DNA of 35,381 bases from an uncultured Clostridium sp. (GCA_948467495.1 CAOKEO010000017.1:1-35381), one strand, 5' to 3'. Numbered from the stretch's first letter, positions 25,178 through 32,155 are shown. A program made the numbers and translations. Notes: a model not told the origin generated them from the letters alone.

Positions 25178-25427
25178 TTACTTATAGGCTTGTCCTCTGT
25201 TGTCTGCTTTTGTTACTAGAATAATAACTTCATTTTGATTTAATTCATAAATAATTCGATAATCGCCGAACTCGAAGTCGATATTCATTTTTACAACCTA
25301 CCATTTTCTTTATATCGCCATTTGGCAGGTTGTAAATTGCTTTATAAATTCGTAACCTTTGAATTTTGTCTTGTTTTTCAATAAATTTGAGGGCTTTCGG
25401 TCTAATTTTTACCTTGTAAATCATCAT
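25178..25427 (-). CDS. relE: RelE/ParE-family toxin, one CGGC recoding site
   Basis: An 82-residue type II toxin of the RelE fold (mRNA interferase or gyrase-type). It starts M-I-Y-K-V-K-I-R-P-K-A-L-K-F-I. The zero frame ends after L-R-V-R-R-L-S-N-Y-L, which destroys the core. Reading the in-phase CGG after GTT (25268-25265, CGGC) as residue 54 gives E-Y-R-L-R-V-G-D-Y-R-I-I-Y-E-L, the family signature with its near-invariant Gly, and a normal end at 25178. The start codons (25427/25424) lie inside the end of the antitoxin gene, so the pair is translationally coupled. Active toxin would require the recoding. Confidence 0.9.
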
Positions 25428-25698
25428 AAGTCAACCCCTCTCTTTGTAATATTTCTTCAAAAGATACTGCATTTTTTAGTTCTTTTTCTTTGGTAGCTTT
25501 GCTTTCTGTTAAATAGTCTAAATACATTACTTTTTCTGTAATATCCATGTTTTCTAAAATGACAGTAGGTTCTAACATTAATAGTTCAGAATCAATTGCT
25601 TTTTCCATTAGAATTTTAATAGAGTTTAAACATTCTGTATTAAGTCGTGGTGTCATTTTGATTACATCTTTAATTGCTTGAATTTGTGTTTCAGACAT
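25402..25698 (-). CDS. relB: RelB-type antitoxin
   Basis: A 98-residue acidic protein directly upstream of and overlapping relE, ending S-F-E-E-I-L-Q-R-E-G-L-T-Y-D-D-L-Q, the usual antitoxin tail that wraps the toxin. The ATG at 25698 has AAGGAG 9 nt before it; an ATG two codons upstream is also possible. Such antitoxins normally repress their own operon. It lies in element 1, where the pair would stabilise the insertion. Confidence 0.85.
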   Translation of the reverse strand: MSETQIQAIKDVIKMTPRLNTECLNSIKILMEKAIDSELLMLEPTVILENMDITEKVMYLDYLTESKATKEKELKNAVSFEEILQREGLTYDDLQGKN

Positions 25699-25798
25699 AA
25701 ACATCAGCTCCTTTCTTTTTATTATGAGTATATTATAGCAAGTTTGAAGTGAATTTACAATCTTTATTGTGAATTTATTAGAAGTTGACTTTAAAACT

Positions 25799-27349
25799 TT
25801 AAATGGCTTTGAATTTATAATAAATATCAATATTACTATCATCTATTTCAATCTTATCAATTAATTTTAAAAGTAAATTTCTATCTATGTTATTTTCATT
25901 AAATTCTAATAATTCTTTTGTATTATTAATTAATTCTTCTTTTTTTAGCGTATTTTTGCTAATAGTTTTTTCCTTTTGAACTCGATTTTGTAAAGATTTC
26001 TTATCTGTTTCATATTGTTTAGAAAGTTTAATAAATAAATCTTCTGTTATAATTCCTTTTACTTTATCCTCGTATAAAGATTGAATTAAGTTATCCTTTT
26101 CTGCTATTTTAGAATCTAAATAATCTAATTTTTTATTATCTGTTTGTGTATTAGGACAGATATATTCTAATTCTTCGTATTTTAGAAAATTAGAAATGTT
26201 TTCTTTCAAACTAGTAATTACACTACTAATTAAAGTATCTTCTCTTAAATGGATATTTGAGCAAAATTTACTACCATTTCTTTTATAAGAAGAACACACA
26301 CATCTAAAATATTTTCCATGATTTTTATTATAGGTTATTTTTGATTTACACTTTTTGCATAAAACTAGCCCTTGTAACAAATGAGGAGAAGAAGCGGTAT
26401 AATTCCATTCATTTGATTTTTTATCAAGCATAATTTGAACACTATTAAAAATATTTCTATCAATGATTGATTCATGATTATTTTCAATAATGATATGTTG
26501 ATGTTTGGGCACATCAATAATCTTTTTTGTTTTATAATTTAGTTTGCTATATTTATGTTGCACTAAATCACCTGTATAAATTCTATTTCTAAGAATTTTA
26601 GAAATCATAGTTGTACTCCATAAATTAGTTTTATGATTGGGATTAAAATAGTTTGTCGTTTTTCTTTTATAGGCAAGTGGTGTTAGTATTTTATTATTAT
26701 TTAGATATCTACATATTTCCGTTTTATTATTTCCTGCATAATACATTTCAAATATTTTTTGAACAATAGGAGAAACCTCGTAATCTACTAAAATGATGTT
26801 TTTGTCTTTTTCATCCTTTTTATAGCCATAAGGTAAGAATGATTTGATGTTTTGTCCACTAGATGCTTTTGTTAGCAAACTGGAACGAACTTTTTTTGAA
26901 ATGTCTTTTGCATACATATCATTAAAAACTGATTTGAATGGTGTCATATCATTATTTGTGTTATTATTGTCAAATGTATCAATTCCATCATTTAAGGCAA
27001 TATATCTTACATTTTTTAATGGAAAATATTTTTCCAAATAATAACCTATTTCAATGTAATCTCTGCCAAGTCTTGATAAATCCTTTGTAATGACTAAATT
27101 CACATTGCCAAGTTCAATATCATTAATTAAATTTTTAAAATCCGGTCTATTAAAATTTGTACCAGTAAATCCATCATCTACATATATTTTAAATAAAGTC
27201 CAACCTTGACTTTTTATATAATTAGTTAGTAACTTTTTTTGTGTATCAATACTTTCAGATTCTTTGTCTTTTTCGTCTTCTCTTGAAAGTCTTGTGTAAA
27301 TTCCTACTTTAAAATAAGTAGGAGGGAAGTTATAGTCTAACTCTTGCAT
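25799..27349 (-). CDS. Large serine recombinase 1 (integrase of element 1)
   Basis: A 516-residue TndX/TnpX-like recombinase. The resolvase domain (about 13-160) has the nucleophile S22 (I-Y-T-R-L-S-R-E-D-E) and D-L-S-R-L-G-R-D. A recombinase domain follows, then a zinc ribbon (C-K-K-C-K-S-K ... C-S-S-Y-K-R-N-G-S-K-F-C) and a C-terminal coiled coil. Such enzymes join attP and attB across a 2-bp core, which fits a GG core within the shared TGG at the element ends. A leading 52-residue gene lies 35 bp upstream. No in-phase CGG. Confidence 0.93.
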   Translation of the reverse strand: MQELDYNFPPTYFKVGIYTRLSREDEKDKESESIDTQKKLLTNYIKSQGWTLFKIYVDDGFTGTNFNRPDFKNLINDIELGNVNLVITKDLSRLGRDYIEIGYYLEKYFPLKNVRYIALNDGIDTFDNNNTNNDMTPFKSVFNDMYAKDISKKVRSSLLTKASSGQNIKSFLPYGYKKDEKDKNIILVDYEVSPIVQKIFEMYYAGNNKTEICRYLNNNKILTPLAYKRKTTNYFNPNHKTNLWSTTMISKILRNRIYTGDLVQHKYSKLNYKTKKIIDVPKHQHIIIENNHESIIDRNIFNSVQIMLDKKSNEWNYTASSPHLLQGLVLCKKCKSKITYNKNHGKYFRCVCSSYKRNGSKFCSNIHLREDTLISSVITSLKENISNFLKYEELEYICPNTQTDNKKLDYLDSKIAEKDNLIQSLYEDKVKGIITEDLFIKLSKQYETDKKSLQNRVQKEKTISKNTLKKEELINNTKELLEFNENNIDRNLLLKLIDKIEIDDSNIDIYYKFKAI

Positions 27350-27384
27350 TTAGCCTCCTTTCTAAGAGTTTAAATTTACGATAA

Positions 27385-27543
27385 CTATTTATTTATACCT
27401 TTATATTTTATTTCATTTTTATCATTATTTAAATTCCAAAAAAAATAATTTTCATTTAACCATTCTTGCATTAATTCTGTAAGTGTTAAGCCATTTTCAT
27501 TATATATATTTGTTACTTTAGGTTGTAATGTGTTTTTTTGCAT
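27385..27543 (-). CDS. Small protein upstream of recombinase 1
   Basis: A 52-codon frame with a GAAGGTGATTTA site before the ATG, ending 35 bp before the recombinase gene. The sequence (K-V-T-N-I-Y-N-E-N-G-L-T-L-T-E-L-M-Q-E-W-L) looks like a short helical protein. I do not recognise it. An equivalent small gene (34745-34888) precedes recombinase 2, so it may be an accessory or excision factor; that is only positional inference. Confidence 0.6.
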   Translation of the reverse strand: MQKNTLQPKVTNIYNENGLTLTELMQEWLNENYFFWNLNNDKNEIKYKGINK

Positions 27544-27578
27544 TAAATCACCTTCTACATAAGTTTATGAACGAAAAA

Positions 27579-27616
27579 AATAAATATAAATTATCCGAAG
27601 ATAATTTATATTTATT
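27579..27616. terminator. Strong hairpin with CGAA loop
   Basis: A perfect 17-bp AT-rich stem (27579-27595 with 27600-27616) closed by CGAA, lying in the 283-bp gap between the Spo0A-like regulator and the recombinase operon. It is probably a terminator; nothing else is seen in the gap apart from the ATATCCACTTTAA box at 27781. Confidence 0.6.
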
Positions 27617-27826
27617 CATTTTAGTTCAAAATGTGTTTACTTATTTTTTTATATAGTTTTGTAGTAGCAATCTGTGTATTAATTGTTACTAACGATATTA
27701 TATAATATTTTATTTGCTTTGAAAATATATACATGTGAATTTTTTTAATGCTTATTTTTCAATGGTTAGGAGAGAAAAATATATCCACTTTAATTTTATT
27801 TTAAAATAGGTATTCAATCAATAGGG

Positions 27827-28564
27827 TTACTTATTTTTATTAATATATAATTTTTGCAAAATAGTAGAAATTACAAATTTTACCTTCGGCTTAGAAATAA
27901 CATTATATCCAAAATATTCATCTAATTTATATTGAGGACAATCATAGAACATCATTTCTGTTGCATTGTTTATATTTATTTTCACATTACTAACCGTTTT
28001 ATTATTATTTTTAGCAACTATTGGAAATATATCTCTTTTTAAATTAATATTGTCTATGTCTTGTTTATTCCAAATTAACATTATACTTTCAATTAAATAT
28101 TTTGTTCCATTATATTTAAAGTTATAATTTAGTTTTGCTAATTCTTGCATCACATCTTTTTTTAAGTCTCTTTGAGATTTATCCTTTTCTTTTATTGCTA
28201 CTAGCTCTTGTATTTCATTTAAAATATAATCTATACCATTTATTTTATTTGCACAACTATATACACAAGGATTGTTTTGAAATTTACTATAATTATTGTG
28301 ATAATTAGATATTACTATAACAGAATTCCTGTAATAATCTCTATATTGTTTTGATAATATATTTAGCACTTCAAATCCATTATATTGTGGCATTTCTATA
28401 TCTAACAAAATAATGTCAATTTTATTTTGTTCAATTTTTTCTAATATTTCTTTTCCATTTGTTGCTATTGCACATAATCTTGTGTATATATTTTTTTCAT
28501 TTATACTATTAATTAAAGTTTTTGTATAATAAATATTATCATCTGCTACTAATATATCTACCAT
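27827..28564 (-). CDS. Spo0A-like response regulator in element 1
   Basis: A 245-residue protein with a receiver domain (acidic D8-D9, phospho-acceptor D55 in I-I-L-L-D-I-E-M-P, S-N-Y switch region) and a C-terminal domain resembling the Spo0A DNA-binding domain (G-T-K-Y-L-I-E-S-I-M-L-I-W; I-F-P-I-V-A-K-N-N-N-K-T-V-S-N-V-K; F-G-Y-N-V-I-S-K-P-K). Spo0A is the master regulator of sporulation. This paralogue is diverged, carried by an element sitting in a coat operon, and may link element genes or excision to the sporulation state. No partner kinase is present. Confidence 0.78.
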   Translation of the reverse strand: MVDILVADDNIYYTKTLINSINEKNIYTRLCAIATNGKEILEKIEQNKIDIILLDIEMPQYNGFEVLNILSKQYRDYYRNSVIVISNYHNNYSKFQNNPCVYSCANKINGIDYILNEIQELVAIKEKDKSQRDLKKDVMQELAKLNYNFKYNGTKYLIESIMLIWNKQDIDNINLKRDIFPIVAKNNNKTVSNVKININNATEMMFYDCPQYKLDEYFGYNVISKPKVKFVISTILQKLYINKNK

Positions 28565-28771
28565 TTTACCTTCCTCAATATTTCCTTATTATCTATTATT
28601 AAGATACTTCATCAGTATAATTTAGTTGCATTTTTTTTACTTTTTTTTACTTTTTAAAACATTAAAGTTCAAATATGTTAATATTTTGCCAAGAAATTTC
28701 ATATGATACAAATGTTATAACTGTATCTAAATTTCTCAAAAACAAGATAGGCATTATAGGAGGATGACATT

Positions 28772-29242
28772 ATGACGAAAAAAGTGACAAGAAAATTAGT
28801 AACTTTATTAACTGTAATGGCTTTGTCTATTACTTCAAGCATTTCTGCTTTTGCAGCAACACCAGCTTCAAGCAATGAATTTGCTTCAGAAGGTGATGTG
28901 GTTACAATAATTGATCCAAATGCAGCAGTACCGTTTACGTACCTTGCACCACCAACATTTACTTTTAATAATAGCAATGCAGGGTTGGGGCGGACTCTTT
29001 CAGGAAGATACATGGCTTTTGAGATTACTCTAACCAATTGTACTTGCAGTTATGTAAAGATTGATTTATATATCGATGACCGATATGTTAATTCCTACAG
29101 CTTTGGTGCGGGTTGTACTAATGCAAAAATTGACTGGATTGATATGGGTTCTAACGGTAATCACAAAGTAAAATTCTGTTATTACGCTAAGCCCAATGGC
29201 GGAAGAGCAACTGTAAAAAATGTAATGTATTCTTGGACTTAA
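28772..29242 (+). CDS. Secreted small protein, foreign codon use
   Basis: A 156-residue precursor with a clear Sec signal peptide (about 1-29, ending S-A-F-A-A-T-P). The mature part is about 125 residues, Gly/Asn/Tyr-rich with several Cys, probably a beta-sandwich; I do not recognise the family. AGGAGGATGACATT precedes the ATG. GC content and codon use are higher than in neighbours. It contains an in-phase CGG (G-L-G-R-T-L) that must be arginine, since a +1 shift there would soon meet a stop. It lies between the regulator and the sigma/anti-sigma pair and may be their output or sensed partner. Confidence 0.75.
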   Translation: MTKKVTRKLVTLLTVMALSITSSISAFAATPASSNEFASEGDVVTIIDPNAAVPFTYLAPPTFTFNNSNAGLGRTLSGRYMAFEITLTNCTCSYVKIDLYIDDRYVNSYSFGAGCTNAKIDWIDMGSNGNHKVKFCYYAKPNGGRATVKNVMYSWT

Positions 29243-29300
29243 AGTTTCCTTGTATCAAATATGTAACTAATAATTTTTAAAATCAGGCCATCTTGTTTTG

Positions 29301-29337
29301 TCATAGGCAGTATAATATACTGTCTATGATTTTTTAT
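29301..29337 (+). terminator. Terminator after the secreted protein gene
   Basis: TCATAGGCAGTATA pairs with TATACTGTCTATGA followed by T6. Confidence 0.88.
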
Positions 29338-29364
29338 ATAAAAAAAGCCACAAATGTGACCTTT

Positions 29365-30423
29365 TTATTTTTTGTTTATAATAAACGAAGATATTTGACC
29401 TTCTAAATTAGTAACTTTTAATATGAAACTATCTACATTTTTAATATCATTATTAGTATCTAGCCATGTAAAATATCTATTAGAATTTCCGATAGAACTA
29501 ATATCGTTTTTCACCGAATATAATTCATTATTATTAGAATCTAATAACTGAAATTGATAGCCATAACAACTATAATCTGAACTATTAAAAGTTATACCCA
29601 ATCCAGTATTAGTTAATCTTACTTCCTCTAAATTAATGTCAGCATTATTTGATTGCATATTAAAAGAGTAATTAGTAATATCTCTAGTATTAAATTTACT
29701 ATTAAGATTTAATTCTAATTCATAATTTCCTTCAATTTCTTTTGTCTTAAGATTTCCATTTATTACAGTATATAAAGTAATTTTATCAAAACTTATATAA
29801 ATTGTATTTATATTTGGAAAACTTGGAGAAACTAAAGCAACAGAAGTTTTAAAACCATTTTGATTTTTTTCTATTTTGTTGTAAACCATAGAGGTAGCAA
29901 TATTTTTTGTCCATATCTGTTCATCTTCGCTATCAATAAATATCTGATTTCCATTTTCGTCTTTTATTTGCAATCCTGATATAGCTAAATCATTAAATTC
30001 ATCTATATTAAAATTAGTAATAAAGTCCATTGAAAATATCATATTAATATCATTTAATAGCGTATATTCTAATTTGTATTCTATACCATTTGATTTTATA
30101 TATTTACTAGGGTCATATTGAATATAATTCTCAGAAATAGCAGATTCTATCTGCTGTTCTCCCATTCCATGTTCATTTAAGTTAAATAGCGTTTTTATAT
30201 AATTAGTAATATCTTTTGCAAATACAATACTTGTTGTTAAAATAATACTTGCACATAAACCAGCTACTATTTTATAAGATTTTGTATAAATTTTCTTATT
30301 TAGATGTTCTTTGTCTTTATTATATAAATCATTGGCTGTAGATATTATAATATTTCCAAGTTCCTTTGGTATATTATTCGAATCTATAGATTTTGAAATA
30401 AATCTATCCATATAATTTCTCAT
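29365..30423 (-). CDS. Membrane protein, probable anti-sigma factor (DUF4179-like)
   Basis: A 352-residue protein with a short cytoplasmic N-terminal part (about 1-48), one membrane segment (about 50-68) and a large extracellular domain rich in beta strands. This is the layout of DUF4179-type anti-sigma proteins that pair with ECF sigma factors. Its start overlaps the end of the sigma gene by 20 bp, so the two are coupled. The extracellular part would sense the signal. No classic zinc anti-sigma motif (HxxxCxxC) is visible. Confidence 0.72.
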   Translation of the reverse strand: MRNYMDRFISKSIDSNNIPKELGNIIISTANDLYNKDKEHLNKKIYTKSYKIVAGLCASIILTTSIVFAKDITNYIKTLFNLNEHGMGEQQIESAISENYIQYDPSKYIKSNGIEYKLEYTLLNDINMIFSMDFITNFNIDEFNDLAISGLQIKDENGNQIFIDSEDEQIWTKNIATSMVYNKIEKNQNGFKTSVALVSPSFPNINTIYISFDKITLYTVINGNLKTKEIEGNYELELNLNSKFNTRDITNYSFNMQSNNADINLEEVRLTNTGLGITFNSSDYSCYGYQFQLLDSNNNELYSVKNDISSIGNSNRYFTWLDTNNDIKNVDSFILKVTNLEGQISSFIINKK

Positions 30424-30952
30424 AACTATCTCCTTTCAGATTATTTTTTATTTTTTCTTTCGATCTTTTTATAATACTCTTTATAGTATTTTCCTTGATT
30501 TCCATCATATTTGATATTTCTTTTGTAGTATATGAATTTTCATAATATAAGATCATAATAACTTTTTCTTTATCATTTAGGCATTCCAATAATTCTCTAA
30601 ATTCTATATTACTTTCTATTTCATTTATATAAGATACATTATTAAATTCAACATTTTCGTAAAATTCATAATTTTGCATAGATATAATATTTGTTTTGTT
30701 TTTTTTGTTATGTATTTTATAACATTCATTAATTAAAACTTTTATAATCCAATATTTTATGGAACTTTTAGATTTTAAATTGTTTAGATTTTTATAAGTA
30801 ATAATCATTGTTTCTTGTATTGCATCTAATGCATCTTCTTTATTTCCAGTTTTTGAAAAAGCTATTCTATATAAGTCGCCTTGTAATTGTAAAAATATTA
30901 ATGAAAAAGCATTTTTATCTCCTAACATTGCTTTGTCTATTAATTCTTTCAC
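30404..30952 (-). CDS. ECF-type RNA polymerase sigma factor
   Basis: A 182-residue sigma-70 family protein with region 2 (D-A-L-D-A-I-Q-E-T-M-I, about 41-51) and region 4 (Y-T-T-K-E-I-S-N-M-M-E-I-K-E-N-T-I-K-S-I-I-K-R). AGGAGGATAAAAGTG precedes the start. It is co-transcribed with the membrane protein downstream, forming a sigma/anti-sigma module inside element 1. Confidence 0.85.
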   Translation of the reverse strand: MKELIDKAMLGDKNAFSLIFLQLQGDLYRIAFSKTGNKEDALDAIQETMIITYKNLNNLKSKSSIKYWIIKVLINECYKIHNKKNKTNIISMQNYEFYENVEFNNVSYINEIESNIEFRELLECLNDKEKVIMILYYENSYTTKEISNMMEIKENTIKSIIKRSKEKIKNNLKGDSYEKLYG

Positions 30953-31048
30953 TTTTATCCTCCTTTCATCGTTTAATCGCGATTCTACTTAATAGATAAT
31001 ATTATATAAAAAAAAGTTGCATATTCCAAGAAAAATATACAATAAAAA

Positions 31049-31180
31049 TTATAAATCATATATATCTCCATCAAAAGTTCTAACAATATACACACTTGAT
31101 TTTGTGAAAATACCTTTTCCTGTATCATATCCTTTAAACTCCAAACAACTTTTTTTGAGTTTTTATTTATTTTTAGCATA
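31049..31180 (-). pseudogene. Decayed small gene, frame broken at an A7 run
   Basis: A frame from about 31179 (M-L-K-I-N-K-N-S-K-K) and another ending at 31049 (F-K-G-Y-D-T-G-K-G-I-F, then S-S-V-Y-I-V-R-T-F-D-G-D-I-Y-D-L) join across a run of seven A. The second part looks like a real protein end. No CGG is involved, so this break is ordinary decay or a slip. The rest of 30953-31365 shows only the box repeats below. Confidence 0.4.
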
Positions 31181-31196
31181 TTAGAAGCCTGTCAAA

Positions 31197-31280
31197 ATAT
31201 CCACTTTAAAGACATGAAAAAAAGCCCCGAGTGGATATATTAAAGGTATCCATTTGAAGCCTATTTTATATCCACTTTAA
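31197..31280. repeat. ATATCCACTTTAA boxes near attR
   Basis: ATATCCACTTTAA occurs at 31197-31209 and 31268-31280, with an inverted ATATCCACT at 31230-31238; a third direct copy is at 27781-27793. They may be binding sites for the recombinase or regulator, or scars flanking a cassette. Confidence 0.5.
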
Positions 31281-31333
31281 TAATAAATATGGATATAAAA
31301 ATTGTATAAACAAATAGTTCCTCCAAATAAAAC

Positions 31334-31348
31334 GAAAACTGGCCTTGG
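31334..31348. other. attR of element 1
   Basis: From TGG (31340-31342) onward the sequence reads CCT TGG GAA AGG GGG AAT TTC TAA, the lost CotJB C-terminus, and overlaps the cotJC ATG at 31366. Confidence 0.75.
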
Positions 31349-31365
31349 GAAAGGGGGAATTTCTA

Positions 31366-31572
31366 ATGTGGACTTATAATAAAACATTACAATATCCAAT
31401 CAATATTAAATGTACAGACCCAAAACTTGCTAAAGTAATTATATCTCAATATGGTGGTCCTGATGGAGAACTTGCCGCTTCTTTAAGATATCTTTCTCAA
31501 AGATTTGGTATGCCTGACCAAAAAGCTAAGGCTATTTTGAATGACATTGGAACAGAAGAATTGGTTCCTTGA
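31366..31572 (+). pseudogene. cotJC: CotJC, N-terminal part only (cut by element 2)
   Basis: The 68-codon frame starts M-W-T-Y-N-K-T-L-Q-Y-P-I-N-I and includes the conserved Q-Y-G-G-P-D-G-E-L-A-A-S-L-R-Y-L-S-Q-R-F and I-L-N-D-I-G-T-E-E-L of CotJC, a manganese-catalase-like coat protein of about 190 residues. After E-E-L the native A-H-L-E-M does not follow; it ends V-P-stop. The 3' two thirds are not in the window. The gene is preceded by AAAGGGGG and overlaps the original end of cotJB. Confidence 0.88.
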
Positions 31573-31576
31573 TGTT

Positions 31577-31655
31577 GTCAATAGCTAAAGACATAAGTTA
31601 TTTGTAATCGGCTAACGCCTCAACAACAAACAAAATTACAACTTTAGCTATTGAC
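31577..31655. repeat. Long inverted repeat at the element 2 left end
   Basis: GTCAATAGCTAAAG (31577-31590) pairs perfectly with CTTTAGCTATTGAC (31642-31655). Inside, TTGTAAT (31602-31608) pairs with ATTACAA (31635-31641). It could be an RNA structure, a terminator without a T run, or a recombination-end feature. Confidence 0.6.
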
Positions 31656-31806
31656 TGTAAAAGTTAGAATATTTTGAATTTGCAATTTTATGTAAAATTT
31701 GCTATAATAAGATTAGATTAAGTGCTATTAAGCCTTATATTTGTAAACGAATCTCATGTTTACACTAAGAAACTGTTGACAAAGAAAAAAAATTTGGAGG
31801 TTCACT

Positions 31807-32019
31807 ATGAACAACATTACAATTAATCAGCACAACATGGAACGGATTGAAGAAGAGTTAGACGATGCTTTATCTGATTGTTACGATGCTCCAATGCATG
31901 TGATTGTTAAAATTGTACTCGATGTGTTGGATACAGCACAGCAAGAGAAAAGGCTTAACTCTTTAGAACGCCAAAAAGCTTGCGAGTACATCACAAAGTG
32001 TTACGGCTACAATTTCTAA
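31807..32019 (+). CDS. Unknown 70-residue protein, foreign codon use
   Basis: A small acidic, probably all-helical protein that I do not recognise. TTTGGAGGTTCACT before the ATG is a strong ribosome-binding site, and a strong terminator follows. Codon use (GAG, CAC, AAC and GTG are common) differs from the host genes. Codon 13 is an in-phase CGG (M-E-R-I-E-E) that must be arginine; a +1 shift there would stop a few codons later. It lies in element 2. Confidence 0.7.
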   Translation: MNNITINQHNMERIEEELDDALSDCYDAPMHVIVKIVLDVLDTAQQEKRLNSLERQKACEYITKCYGYNF

Positions 32020-32025
32020 AATCCA

Positions 32026-32069
32026 ACTACAGGGGAAAAAGGAAACTTTTTCTCCTGTGGTGTGTTTTT
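32026..32069 (+). terminator. Terminator after the 70-residue gene
   Basis: ACTACAGGGGAAAAAG pairs with CTTTTTCTCCTGTGGT around GAAA, followed by a T-rich run. Confidence 0.9.
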
Positions 32070-32083
32070 AATCTATTTATGAA

Positions 32084-32155
32084 TCAATAATTATATAATT
32101 CAAATTTTGTTGAGTCTGAATCACTTTTTTTATAGCTTTTTTCTAGTTTTAAATA
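32084..32155 (-). pseudogene. 3' remnant of a serine recombinase gene
   Basis: Twenty-three codons ending at TGA (32084-32086) read Y-L-K-L-E-K-S-Y-K-K-S-D-S-D-S-T-K-F-E-L. They align with the end of recombinase 2 (Y-L-K-T-E-K-A-I-K-S-D-S-D-P-T-N-F-E-L). The fragment abuts and slightly overlaps the hydrolase stop, so an earlier recombinase gene was cut here. Confidence 0.7.

Larger units (their letters stand above)
25095..31342. mobile_element. Element 1: about 6.25 kb serine-recombinase element splitting cotJB
   Basis: The limits come from rejoining cotJB at TGG, which restores E-E-P-W-P-W-E-R-G-N-F and a TAATG overlap with cotJC. Contents are relE and relB, a large serine recombinase, a 52-residue protein, a Spo0A-like regulator, a secreted protein, an anti-sigma-like membrane protein, an ECF sigma factor and a decayed small gene. 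No conjugation or capsid genes are seen, so it is either a small integrative element mobilised in trans or a skin-like intervening sequence. Codon use is mixed. Confidence 0.82.

Noticed and set aside
4740..25268. Systematic sequencing error adding C before GG
   Set aside because: Such an error would also hit GG in other codon phases and would break genes there. No such break was seen, and all ten fall exactly before a glycine-type GGN codon.
3732..25427. Nine separate frameshifted pseudogenes
   Set aside because: All ten breaks share the same triplet, phase and outcome, include essential or near-universal genes (tsaC, ychF), and restore exact family lengths. Independent decay would give varied lesions.
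25095..31342. Element 1 as a prophage
   Set aside because: No capsid, terminase, portal or lysis genes are visible; only a recombinase and accessory genes.
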